NCBI GenBank assembly: GCA_900312665.1
Contig: ONZQ02000008.1
Span: 1,553,713-1,617,712, forward strand
Source: Cephalotrichum gorgonifer
Lineage: Eukaryota > Ascomycota > Sordariomycetes > Microascales > Microascaceae
Length of the DNA: 64,000 nt
Direction of reading: 5' to 3'
How positions within the stretch are numbered: the first letter of the stretch is position 1; each line of letters opens with the position of its first letter. The notes under the pieces are model-generated. The model ran no database searches. It was not told the origin of the DNA and saw only the letters and a list, made by a program, of their open reading frames with translations. Below, one piece after another: positions 1-10,861 of this stretch. The translations under genes were made by a program, and so were the position numbers.

Positions 1-1710
1 GGGGGGGTGGGTCGAGGCTCACCTTCTCCTTCCCGATGTCTCTGTCCTCCCTCGCACTTTTTGTATCGTCGCCCCTTCCCCAGTAGAGTCAAAGTTTCGT
101 CCGTATCGCAGATACTAAGATGGAAGGGCCTACTCGCTGAGAGCACTTATCCTTCTGGGACAGCGCGGGGTGTGCAGGTCCTGGTGTGTGGATAAACCGA
201 GAGCGTTTCGAGACGAGACTCTTGCTGGAGCCGCTTGTGCTGGTTTGGAGCTACGCTGAACACGAGTAGATGGCGTCATGAGGGAGCTCCCTAGGGATTG
301 TGTGGTATTTGTACGCCGCGCGCGCCGGAGGCAAGAAGGGACGTCCTGGCACAGGCTCTCCTAAGGTGGTTTGGCTTGCTTTTTGGGCATGTTTCGGAAG
401 GGGAGGAAGTTTCCGAGCTAGATTTTTCGGAGTAGCATGAAATATTCATGGCCTGTTCCACATGCCCATTGATGGCGCTTAGAGTCGGGGCTCCCTGGAG
501 CGGTACTGCTTGTTTATGGGCTACGCTGGAGGCAATTCGAGGGCTATCCAAAGGGGAGACTTTCAGGGCGTGTACCTTGGCACGAGCCACACTGGAGGCA
601 GGTAGAAGCCTTCTAGAAACTGGATATGAGCGAGATTGATGCCTGCGAATGGAACGGAGTCGACGGATAGACCCCATCGCGGCGAGGTTTGTCTCCATGT
701 GTTTGGCATTACGGGCATCCCCTTAAAGCGGAAACCACCCATGGCCGCCCCCCACTCAGTATGAGTTCGGTCCGATCGCCTCGTTTACCCGGCATTCGTT
801 GCTGGAGAAGGTGGGCGTACAGCGGGGGTCGAGCTGTCGAGAGGGATCGCAACGGTATCGTAAAAGACAGAGGCATCTATCAGGTGAGGGTTGTGACGGG
901 GTGGCCTTCGCGGACTCGGTAGGAGAGGGTGGGTGATTTGAGCTGATGTTTCCGGTGAGGGTATGGAGAGTATGAGGCATTAGTGGCTTCTTGTTTGAAA
1001 ATAGGATTCCATGCTAACACGGGATGGATTTCTGGGCAAGCTGGATAACAGGTCCTAGCTTTGAAAACTGGGGTGAGTCGCTGATTTGATTCTTTCAAGC
1101 CACGCTTGCGGCAGGGATTCAATCGGTGTGCGTTTCTCGACGTCGTTGTTCTCGATTTGTCCCGATAACTCGTATGATCCCCCTAGATGCGCCCATGTGG
1201 TCATATTTCAGTGCCACCACGTCTCATGTGGAAAACCCAGTCCCTGGGGGGGAAGGAGTGCTAGCGGCCAACAACATTATCTCTCACACAAGCGCACGAA
1301 GAGAGGGACAACCACGATCCACACGCCCCGCCCCACACAACGCGCGCAAATGAATCAATAGCATTTGAAGTTCTCGAGTTCCCTAATATTTCCCTTCTCG
1401 ATATTCTCTAGAGAGTCGTTCTTTTATCCTTTCCCCCCTCCAACCCTGTCGGTCACACTCCTCTTTCCTGCCCTCTACCGCCCCGCCATCTCCGTTACGT
1501 CCATTCAACCTGGTCAACGGTGGTCGCCGCAGGCCCTATCAACTTCGACTACGGCCTTGAGACATCTTCAGCGGCAGTCGCCCCATACATCACCTTCATG
1601 CGGACCACTCTCTCCATCGAGCAATGAATCCATTCGACGCGGCCTTTTTAAACCAAGCTGCCTTGTCCCCAGTTCACACTTCCCACACACAACGAACTGC
1701 CGCCGGACCA
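1..1710. other. Gene-poor start of window
   Basis: I see no supportable gene here. Open frames on both strands are short, overlap one another and lack domain-like sequence or convincing splice sites. Confidence 0.5.
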
Positions 1711-1990
1711 AATGGTGATTTTTCATCCGTTCGCCTACCTACTCTTCGAACTCCGCATAAAGATCTAGGGCTTCAGCGCATCGGACCAAGCTCCCAAGGT
1801 CAGAAAAGACAGGGCCTGTCACCAAAGGATCCTGGCCACCCAGGCCAGGCCGCGAAGACGCTTCCTACGGATCAATTTCGCAGCGCCATGGCGGCACATT
1901 TCGACTACTGAGGGAGAGAAACAAGGGGGAAGGGTGGCTGAACCGGAATATCTCGGAGCGGGACGCATACGCATACTTCAAGATACGAAC
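1711..1990 (+). pseudogene. Possible remnant of a 2EXR/F-box-like gene
   Basis: From 1711 the frame reads MVIFHPFAYLLFELRIKI and then hits TAG at about 1765. This resembles the start of the fungal 2EXR domain, where an F-x-x-LP-x-ELR-x-x-IW core is usual and a Trp would be expected at the stop. A TGG to TAG change explains it with one G-to-A transition. The frame stays open for roughly 70 more codons to about 1995, without sequence I can recognise. The match covers fewer than 20 residues, so this could be chance. An intact gene with a related N-terminus lies at 35242..36116. Confidence 0.3.
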
Positions 1991-2405
1991 AGGAAGGTAA
2001 GTAGAACAATAAAGCTTAACTAATTAATGTACCTCATGTTCCAGGGGCGTCCGACATTTTGTCCTCTTTTCACGTTCTCTCTCCTCGTGTGATCCCTCCT
2101 TACAGCCCTACGTTCACCCACCCTCCTCGACCCCTACCACGGCTGTTCCCGCCCTTTCGGCCCTCTCCCCGCCCCCTACCGCCCCCTCTTGCGCCACCCT
2201 CGGTCGGCATACCAAAGCCCAAGACCATGCCATCTTTCTGCAGAACGGTGTAGGAAATTCCATAGCAAGGTAACTTCCAGAGTCTTTTTCCCCCCATCAT
2301 CGTCTTTCACGATGATGGTGGCATGCTTCTCGGCCGGACCCGAGACGGAACCCACGACTTCAAAGTCGCCAACGATAAGAAGACCCGAAATTTGGCAGGT
2401 CAACA
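1991..2405. other. Intergenic, no gene seen
   Basis: This is a pyrimidine-rich stretch, with many CCCC and CCTC blocks at 2090-2210, lying beyond the 3' end of the minus-strand gene that stops at 2406. No supported feature. Confidence 0.4.
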
Positions 2406-3069
2406 TCACATCGAGACGCTTTCGGTCACGGGTGAATCCCGGACAAGAGTATGGAGCTTGTCGGCGGTGCTGGCGAAACGGTTCACCACGGCTTGGCTAG
2501 TCTCTTCGAACTCGGCCGAGTACTGGCCACGAGGGAGCTTTATCTGGAGCCTGTAGTTCTTGCACTGTTTTACTGCAAAGCTCCCCTTGTCGGATTCTCC
2601 TGGGATTAGAGATTAGTACGTAAACTGGCCGAGCATGGCTATGAAAGGACATACCTTCGAAGCGGATTCCGTGGCCGTCGTCATGGATCTCCTGTACGAC
2701 CTCGACGATATCTTGATCGGCTTCGCCATTGCCAAGCGGGAAGTCCAAGCTCCAACTGTAGTACGCTTGAGCATCGGGCTTGGAAAATACAACCCTTCTG
2801 GCCAGTATTCCGGTAGCGGCGCCGCCAAAGCTCGTTCCGGCAGCGAAGACATGTTCCATCTGGTCTCCGACGAGAATGGCGCAATCGCGTGCGGCAGTCT
2901 TATTTATCTTCACGTCGCTCACCTTTGGGGTGGCTGCGAGTTTAGCGTGGGGATCCATTGGAAGCCTGCACAATGGCCGTGGCCGAGATTGGTGATGCCT
3001 TGGGCGAACACCGAATCTTATTCGAGGGAGAAAAGATCGTGGTCCAGGTTGGCGAGCCCGGGTTAACAC
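2406..3069 (-). CDS. Hypothetical protein, two exons, family not recognised
   Basis: Exons are 3069..2655 and 2599..2406. The 55-nt intron has a GTATGT donor, a TACTAAT-like branch site and a CAG acceptor. Splicing removes an early stop and gives a 202-aa product from the first Met. A start at Met38 (position 2958, MDPHAKLAAT) would give about 165 aa, and the Arg/Pro-rich first 37 residues look less natural. The body alternates hydrophobic and acidic segments, for example EVVQEIHDDGHGIRFEGE, and has no obvious signal peptide, membrane span or catalytic motif. I do not recognise the family. The start is uncertain, and an additional upstream intron is possible because a TTGTGCAG acceptor-like site lies near 2965. 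Confidence 0.45.
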
Positions 3070-4043
3070 CGTGAACGTCTGGAATATTAACGTCGTGACC
3101 TACCCCAGAGATGGCTCAAGTTAGAAATTCGCGATCTTGGAATGTTTCTCCCCTTACCCCGAGTACCTGCGTTCTTCCTCGAAGAGCTGAGGCATTGCGA
3201 GAAGTTAGAACTGATTCGTCACGCGTCTCTTGGCTTCTAGGCATGCTCAACCCACCTGATCTTTCGTCGTCGAAGCAGAGATGCTGAGGTTTTCAAGTAG
3301 ATCTCGTCAAAATAAGTATCTGGCTTCAAATCCTGAGCTGCTGGTGGATTAGTATGGTTTCATCGCGCATTTATTGACTTGTGAGGGCTTCTCGTACCGT
3401 CGTCGATGATGAGCGTGGTTGGCGATGGGGGTGGGAAATTCGAAATTGTCTGGGCTTCCATGAGCAGTTGGAGAAGGAGTGCTATTACTTATCCAGCCAC
3501 TATTAACCTTGGGCTTCCAATACCGATATTAGGGAAGGAAAAGTAAGCTATATGGTTTAGCTGGAGTACTACTCAGAAGAAACCTCTGGAGATCCAGTTC
3601 CTGTTGGGCGTCGGGGGACGGGCCTTGTTCGCCATTCCTAACCCACCATCGGTGTGAATGAAAGGGAAGGAGGGACCAAGGTTCCAGGTTCCAGCACCAT
3701 CCTTAGGCAACCACATTTCCCAAGTTGCGGTTCCTCCTCGGCCACTCAATTTCCCCTCAAATATTATTCCCTCGGTGTTTTGAAACCATCAATCGTCTTC
3801 ACGTACGCCACGGAATCCAGTGTCCCGATTTTCATTACGATCCGACCCTTCGATACACTACATACTCACCACGAAACGACCCGATGGTCGCGATGCATCA
3901 ATCACCATCGTGGGTGGTAACGCCTCTTGCCACTAGCCCCGAGTACAGCGGGCAGGTCCCACTCCCACCTATTCCACTAAGTAGCCATGCGTGCCAGTTA
4001 CCGCTAGGTGCCAAGATGAGGCCAGCTACAATCAACGCGTGGG
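3070..4043. other. Intergenic, no gene seen
   Basis: Several overlapping open frames occur at 3654-4189, but none shows domain-like sequence. The stretch separates a minus-strand gene from a plus-strand gene and probably contains both promoters. Confidence 0.4.
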
Positions 4044-4961
4044 GTGCATCCATCTGGCCCCAGCCATCACGGATCTACTTGTCCTCGCTTCACGAAGCTT
4101 CTCGCCCAACGATCGAAGCCGCGATACCGCTCGAGGGGATCGACAAGCTTTTCGATGCTCTTGACCCATCTTGGCACGACGAAGGTTGATGTACTCCGAG
4201 TGCATCCGGTTTCTCGGGATGGGGTCACAAGGATACTCATGGAGTTCATGTGGGGGGTCCGGCATTTTGGATGCTCCTACTTGAGTGGGATTGATCTACT
4301 CATCATTACGTTCAGAATAGGACTGACCGTTTTCCTTAAGGACGCTATTATCCACCACATTGAGTCTCAGCTGAACAGCATGGATATCCGATTTTTCGAC
4401 CTCCTCCAGTTGGGTCATTGGTACGCTAGGGAGGGTTCAGACGTGCTTTCCGGAGATGTCATAAAAGAATATAATCCAGACCTGCCCACACTAGTGAGCT
4501 CTGCACCCGACGCCTGGCCAACTATGATACTCCACAGAGGGCATGCGCAGACCCTCCAGGAGCTTAGGTCATTATCCCAATGGTGGTTACGAGCTTCCGA
4601 CTTCAAGGTGAAAATCGTCGTCATCGTTAAATATCACGAGAAGAACGGCGCGATATCCATCGAAAAATGGAAGGCACTGCCCCGGACGATACGGCCTGGC
4701 GCAAGCGCCGCGGCGTTGGCAATGGTTTTTCCAGCGGCTGATGAGGTAAATGCGACTGTGATTGAGCCGCGTTGCACGCAAACGATTTTACTAGCCTGGC
4801 ATTCTTACAATCAAGGAATAGGCCCAGAGGCCTGGACAGTCACTGGTGGTGACCTGCGTCTTGAGTTTCGTGATTTGTTCTTGAGGGATCCTAGCGAGGG
4901 GGAGGGGGATATCGTTCTGGACGAGGGTATGCTGCGGAGCATAGCTGTTACTACTATGTGA
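4044..4961 (+). CDS. Hypothetical protein of a fungal-specific family
   Basis: A single frame of 305 codons. The part from about residue 50 onward looks like real protein: it includes GVRHFGCSYLSGIDLL, then KVKIVVIVKYHEKNGAISIEKW, and ends with GGDLRLEFRDLFLRDP. From memory this order (hydrophobic core, VKIVVIVK strand, IEKW, C-terminal LEF-x-x-LF) matches a family of uncharacterised proteins common in filamentous fungi. No enzyme motif, signal peptide or membrane helix is evident. The first ~45 residues are Ser/Arg-rich and low in quality, so the true start may be a later Met or an upstream exon; a neighbouring frame ends at 4189 in the same region. Function unknown. Confidence 0.55.
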   Translation: MHPSGPSHHGSTCPRFTKLLAQRSKPRYRSRGSTSFSMLLTHLGTTKVDVLRVHPVSRDGVTRILMEFMWGVRHFGCSYLSGIDLLIITFRIGLTVFLKDAIIHHIESQLNSMDIRFFDLLQLGHWYAREGSDVLSGDVIKEYNPDLPTLVSSAPDAWPTMILHRGHAQTLQELRSLSQWWLRASDFKVKIVVIVKYHEKNGAISIEKWKALPRTIRPGASAAALAMVFPAADEVNATVIEPRCTQTILLAWHSYNQGIGPEAWTVTGGDLRLEFRDLFLRDPSEGEGDIVLDEGMLRSIAVTTM

Positions 4962-6917
4962 CATCTAGGCTAGAGGGATGCCACTCCGAGAGGCGAGGCA
5001 TTCATCTACATCTCTAGACGTATTATTAGATTGGGCTCCCAATAAAGAGGCACGGTCAATAGTTAGTGGCGTTAATCATATGCTAGTTGAACATTGTTCT
5101 CTCCACCCCCGCCTGGCATGGCACAGTGGATAAAGATAAAACATCTCCAGCCTCACACCTGAAAAGGAAAACCACCCCGTCCCGTAAGTCCTAAAATCCT
5201 ATCCAGCGACCATGTCACAAAAGCCTACCACGGTAGGCGTCTACACCTCGCAAAGATGAACGAGGGTATTCAGATATTGGGAGGTGAGACAGGATACTGC
5301 CAAGCTGGAGATACTATCCAAGTCTGGTACCAGCTGACTGCAAGCGACGCAACACCAATAGAACTGCGATAGATACACTAATGAGCGCTACTATCAGCAT
5401 ATACATAGCACCACTGTCGCGCTCGTCTTTTCTTGGAGCCATACACGTGTCGGAGGGCTCCGGAGGTCGTCGTACACTTCGCATCAGCACTCAGAAATCA
5501 CCAGCGCAACACAAGATAGACGAAGAGGTGTAATGTGTGACACAAAAAAAAGTAGAGTCCTCGGTTAATAGAATACCTGTGAAAATCATGTAGAGCTTCT
5601 GATACACCGGTTACTTGATAGGCAGATTATTACGGCGAATTGTGTGTTGACCGCTACTCCTAGCCAGTACATTCGCTACTGAACGAGTGTCCGTTCGGCG
5701 AACTCCAGCTACAATGCACTATGTACTAACCTGTTAATGCTTCTTCCTCATTTGTTCTCTTCAGCTCACGATCCCCATAAAATCATGACAGGTTGCAGCC
5801 CTATCACGGCATAGTACACCGTCTCCATGTCATGGAATATCCCTAAATTAACTCTATGCTCGTTCCAATGTCCGCATTCGGAAGTACCCCGAGGGCTGAC
5901 GGCATTTGAAGAGGCACACGTCCCTGATTGGCCTCGTTGGGCATTAACCAGAGACGCCGTGAGATTTCCATTGTACCAGTTTCTCTGGGGCTGAGTAAAA
6001 GTCTCTCTCCTAAGATGACATTGTTGAGTTGACAGAAGTGGGGATGTAACCTGCCATCAGTCTGCGGGATGCCAAGTGTCTATTGGCGGAGATTATTTGA
6101 ACATGTCAGCGAATTGGACGTGCTGACTGCATTGCGTCGGCAAACCGAAAGGTTCCATCTCGTTCATTTGTCCTAATTCGGATATCCACGGCTACGGGAC
6201 CGACTGTGAGACGTGTTGATTGCTACGTGGGATGATAGAGAAGGGCTCATCAAGGCCTCTTCAAACTCAACTTTGGAAATAGTTACATAGCCCCTATATA
6301 ATAGCTGATTTATTGTCAAGATTTGGTAATAGTTTGGCAAAGGCCCTTGAACATATTGTTCTTTACTTACTGCTTGCCCAAGACCTCCGGGCCTAGACTT
6401 TCCAGAACTCTGCCGCAACCGGGCTCGCCGAGTCTGACGTGCATCCATCCCACTCCAAGTGCGTTAAAATTTCCCGTACGGCATTCGGATGTCACCCGCC
6501 ATCTATAACTCGCTTCAGCTCAACGCAACATCGGCCCCACAATTCTCAGCCCTTTGAATTTATGCAGAGGTATCGTGAGCTAGGACTGGATGGAGAGACG
6601 CCAATATTATGTGAGAATTGGGATATGAGACAGACAGACTCTTCGACGGAGGAGGACTTCAAGCCGGAAATACAGGCAGGGTGAGGTATCGTAGCTTATG
6701 ATTCGAAACGTTGCGGTGATTGTATCCGAGGTCGAAGAAATATGGACGACGAAGGAGGGTTTTGATCACTATAAAGACTCGATGCCGCCTCGCTGGTTGA
6801 AGTGAAATTTCCTTCATCATCATCCTCAACTCCTCATCTCTCATTGTCTTCTCCAACCAATACCCTCATCTTCTTGGGCCACAAGCCAAACATAAGAACT
6901 ATCCATTCGACGTCAAC
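4962..6917. other. Long intergenic region, no gene seen
   Basis: Almost 2 kb without a supportable gene on either strand. The right end is the promoter of the gene at 6918, with a TATAAAG at 6770..6776 about 150 bp before its start codon. Confidence 0.5.
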
Positions 6918-7991
6918 ATGTCTAGACTCACCCTCATCTCCGCGGTGCTTCTCGCATCAGCGCACTCCATCCTTGCGCAAAAGACCTTCTACGAAAACCT
7001 CGTTCTTGCCGACTGCGGTATCGGACTTGGTGAAGGCGGCGGCTCCACATCGCGAGAGATGATCTACTATCCGGGCGACGTCTGGACCGGCAACGGACTC
7101 GAGACTAACAGACCGAGCATGATGGTCAACGTGCCCTGGACTGGCGACTACCCCTGGGGGCAGAGTGGCGGCGTCAAGGCCACCACGCCCAACGGCGACA
7201 TCTGGAGAGTTTATATAAATCGAGCCATCAAGGATCCCGGGGCCGCAGGCGATGCCTTCCACACCTATGAGCCTGATAAACCCCTCAAGTGCTACTCGTA
7301 CCACGTGGACAAGCTCTATCAACTTGATGATGGAAAGTGGTGCTCGAGCGCCTATGTTTGCAATCACCGCGGCAGCCCCTATGTCAAGCCCGGCGGTGGC
7401 AGCGGTGGCGGCGGCGGCGGCGATGGTGGCAAAGACGAGATGCGTATTACGGGCTCGACCAACTCGGACTGGGTTGAGTTGCGCGATCGGACAGCACAAT
7501 CTGTGATCGAGACCGTCCGGAAGACTTTCGACAACGACAGCCACGATTGCGACAGGAGCGAGATCGACATCGGCTCTGGCTGTCGCATTTCATGGAAATG
7601 CCACGGTGACCCCGCCTTGAAGGCGCTCGCGCGCATGGCCTCCGCCTTTGAGGACACGAGCAAGAAGGACAAGTTCTCTTCCAAGCGCGAGGTGAACTGG
7701 GACGTCTGTAAAGTCCCTGATACGCGGCCGGGGCATGAAGGCCAGTGTAGGCAGTGGGTGACTAAGACGGACAGGTACATGAAGATGCCGAGGGTGCTGG
7801 ATGTGACAATGGATAACGTGCCGCCGGCGGGGTCCGGGCGGAACCCTTCGACGCATGGGACTATGGGATATGAGATTACGTGTAGCAAGTCCATGTGGGA
7901 ATGTGCTCTCTGCTCTGCGATTGGCACGGCAATGGGGGTAATTTCACCGGGCGCCGGTGCGGTCGTTAGCATAGGTTGCGCAGCCTGCTAA
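6918..7991 (+). CDS. Secreted cysteine-containing protein with glycine linker
   Basis: Intronless, 357 aa. Residues 1-21 form a signal peptide ending SILAQ. Residues ~22-155 are one module with several Cys (DCGIG, LKCYSYH, KWCSSAYVCN). Residues ~157-172 are an almost pure Gly linker. A second module, ~173-320, holds further Cys (HDCDRS, GCRISWKC, DVCKVP). The last ~27 residues are hydrophobic and small-residue rich with Cys pairs (WECALCSAIG and SIGCAAC), like a glycine-zipper tail or membrane-associating segment. It is presumably exported. I recognise the general style of ascomycete secreted proteins but not a named family; an effector-like or cell-wall role would be inference. A TATAAAG lies about 150 bp upstream. 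Confidence 0.75.
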   Translation: MSRLTLISAVLLASAHSILAQKTFYENLVLADCGIGLGEGGGSTSREMIYYPGDVWTGNGLETNRPSMMVNVPWTGDYPWGQSGGVKATTPNGDIWRVYINRAIKDPGAAGDAFHTYEPDKPLKCYSYHVDKLYQLDDGKWCSSAYVCNHRGSPYVKPGGGSGGGGGGDGGKDEMRITGSTNSDWVELRDRTAQSVIETVRKTFDNDSHDCDRSEIDIGSGCRISWKCHGDPALKALARMASAFEDTSKKDKFSSKREVNWDVCKVPDTRPGHEGQCRQWVTKTDRYMKMPRVLDVTMDNVPPAGSGRNPSTHGTMGYEITCSKSMWECALCSAIGTAMGVISPGAGAVVSIGCAAC

Positions 7992-8324
7992 TTGTTGGAT
8001 CCTCGGAGAGGAGATAGTGTATTTGCGGGGCGAGGTAAAAGATAGAATCTATAGTGTTATGCTTTGGGATAGGTTGGTGAGAACAGTCGCACCATATTAG
8101 ACCTTGATAGATGTTTGCTGTTCAATCGAATTTCATGCTTGATATATTAGATCGGGACCTACTTCAGTGCGGATAAGGGCAAGACATGATATGGGAGGCA
8201 GCTCGGAGAGAGGGAGAGTGTATGATATAGTAGAAATAGGTGGAAAGTGGGTACAATGGCTTTACGCATAAAGTAATATGCTTAATAAATAACCCGAGGG
8301 GGTTGCTGCCGGATCAGGCAATAT
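7992..8324. other. AT-rich convergent intergenic region
   Basis: This lies between two convergent genes and should hold both 3' ends. AT-rich, with no further feature seen. Confidence 0.5.
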
Positions 8325-9714
8325 CTAATGGCGAAGTGACAGCTCATAGGGTCTCTCCTTTCTCCCCCGTAAACAGCGCTTAAGAAAACGTGGGACCAAC
8401 TTCTCCCACATGTACTCTCGGAACACCCTAGTGGTACCGAAGACCACAAAGGCAAGGATACCGGCTGATACACCGGACATGAAGTTCACGAGGTCGCGCT
8501 GTGCCTTTTCGACACTGAGGTCTGGGCTGTCTCTTAACACAGCTTGTTGATTTCCTTGGGCGGAGGAGATCTCAAAGAAGATGACAAATATTTGGAAAGC
8601 GCTATCTTCCAAATCTCTGTATCAGCAAGAGAACCTAGCTGAAGAAAGGACAGCGGGGAAGGATGAAAATAAGAAGTTTACCTCATTGAAACGCAAGCAA
8701 TGCCAAAGCGGGTCAGAAGCCACCAGTCGTAGGGATTGCGTTCCGCAACAGACATCCGGTAACCGCTGTCGTCCCCCGTCAGATTTGCGGTGGAGCGAGA
8801 GGCGTACGGAAAACGCGACGAAGGGAGATTCACTTTCGACTGAATATATTTTCCGAGTATGGCTACGAGGGTACACATCGCGCCGGTCATTCCTACCGCC
8901 ACTTCAGGGGGCAAGGCCCAGTCAGCGACAAATCAAGACGCTGCAGGATATGCGTATAACTTACTAATAATATTGGCGAGAATGAAGAAGGTGATTGTTG
9001 AATTCTGTACGGCATCGATTCTGAGGAGAGAGATGAAGAGAACCGGCAGGAGGATGAAGACTAGCTTGATAGCATTTGACGTAAAAGATGAGATGCTATC
9101 GAAGCGTCGAACCTGATATATGGCTTGAGCAAGGGATACCGACCTTTGACTCTAAGTTAGCGACTGGTAACCCATGCACTTATCTTTGACTTGGTTTGTA
9201 GACATTGAGGGCATAGCATACCAAGCAAGAACCAGTAGAGATTGGACATTGTAACAGTACAACTCTAGACATGATAAGTTAGTACGAGGACTGCATCAGG
9301 GCGATGTATCAGGGCACATACGGATGTAAAATAGAACGAGATCTACTCCTCTGGATGCACCGGCAACTGCCACCTCGGGATCTTTAATATGCACGGTGGT
9401 ATAGTGGTACTGTTCGGTTTTTATGTCCCGCCACCAAACGATAGTACGTATTTGCTGCGAGATCGAGGCAATAGTCGCGATGCCGGTGAAATAAGCGAAA
9501 AGTGCAGCATCTAGAGGACAGGATATTAGCTTACTGTACATGGAAATATCCGTATGCTGTAGACGGCCAAGTTCAGTATCAACTCACAGGCTGTTCTCTC
9601 ATGGTGCACCCATGTAAGCCACACGAGCAGTCCACTGCATGCCAGGCAGAGGAAGGACCATATTAATACCCCGATTGCAGTACCAAGTGCTTCAGGCGGA
9701 AGCTGGATGGCCAT
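8325..9714 (-). CDS. Fungal multi-pass membrane protein, six exons
   Basis: Exons are 9714..9588, 9510..9322, 9264..9222, 9143..8965, 8901..8682 and 8616..8325, totalling 349 codons in one frame. Introns are 57-78 nt with GT..AG ends; exon 3 is only 43 nt. The product is hydrophobic throughout, with about seven likely spans, starting LPPEALGTAIGVLIWSFLCL. It carries an IASISQQIRTIVWWRDIKT loop, an LLRIDAVQNS motif and a C-terminal VSAGILAFVVFGTTRVFREY followed by a basic tail. From memory this matches a conserved uncharacterised membrane family of Pezizomycotina. Function and partners are unknown. The GTAAGC near 9530 would leave only a 24-nt intron, so I joined exon 1 directly to 9510. Confidence 0.8.
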
Positions 9715-10861
9715 GTCCCAGACCGTGAATAAAAAAAAATATCAACAACTGACAGGGACGGGAGACCACGGAGAACGCAGTCTACGTGGTCGTCATTGCG
9801 AAATAGGTGAGGAGGAGGATATCGTTTGAGAGATAATCAGCTTTTCGGAGCAGTGGGTCCTACGAGGTATCCTTTATACGACGTTTCATGATTGCACCCA
9901 GGTTGTTACGGAATCGGGATTACATACAGTCGTAACTATCCTGGGGAAAAGTTAGTCTTGAAGTACTCGGAGGTTGGATTTCTCGGCACCCGCGGACGTG
10001 GTCTTTGTTTGGCAAGGACCCCTGCCCGCATTTCACCAAACTAGTGGTCACCTGCCGAAGATCACTCTCAACCAATTATGAGGTTCCTGACCCCTGCTCG
10101 TGTGGACCTGACTCCGCCCCCGACTCCGCCAGAAGTCCGTGCACTGCTCCATCCAAGACACTTTGCAACACTTCTCCGGCCGCACTGCGGCGCAGGGCCA
10201 AGGGGACGTGAAATGAGAGCGACGCCACAGACGACTCTTGGGTGACATGTGGCAGGTTTAGGCAAAAAGCTGAACATATCTCGTCCCAAAGGGGCGGTGA
10301 ATATTTGCGGGGCGGAGGGCCCCTGCGTCGTCTAGCCTATCAGCTCACGCGATACGCGAAGCACACGCCACTATGTGGTGGGCTCGCTAGGTAGGCCAAG
10401 GTCTGCATGAGGGAAGGATTCATTGCGAATCAATCCCTGGACGGACGGTCTTGGAATTCTTGGAACGGGCGCTCGAAGAATTCGGGGGCGTGGGGTTCGA
10501 ACCAACTTAAGGGCTCAGGCGAAGAAGAAGCCATGGATATCGCGAAGAATGGGACGATGGTGCAAAGCCAGGCCGCGACAATTATGCCAGTTCTTGTCTC
10601 CCCTACACATGCTTGGGTAAGGACAACCCGCAGCGACCGAGAGCCTATCCACAAGCACACCGTGCCATATCGAGCGTGTCTGCCAGGGTCCATGTCTTGA
10701 TTACGTCATTCATCATGCCATCCTGACTATCTTCTCCGCTTTATGCCCGCAAATTAAAATTGACAATGTCTATCACGGAAGAATGCCGCCGTCTTTCGGA
10801 GATAGGTGGTAACGCTGAGAGAACCATATTAACAAAACATAGCCTCATGAAAGAAACCCTG
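9715..10861. other. Intergenic, no gene seen
   Basis: About 1.15 kb. Small open frames at 10005-10290 and 10407-10700 exist on both strands but have no protein-like features. The left part should be the promoter of the membrane-protein gene ending at 9714. Confidence 0.45.

Noticed and set aside
7387..7440. Gly-coding stretch as a simple-sequence insertion or pseudogene sign
   Set aside because: It stays in frame and joins two modules, so it is better read as a flexible linker.
9511..9587. Possible extra mini-exon between exons 1 and 2 of the membrane protein
   Set aside because: Using it would leave a 24-nt intron and break the frame; direct joining of 9588 to 9510 restores the expected protein.
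10485..10500. GGTTCGAACC, resembling a tRNA B-box
   Set aside because: No A-box, acceptor stem or cloverleaf can be drawn around it.
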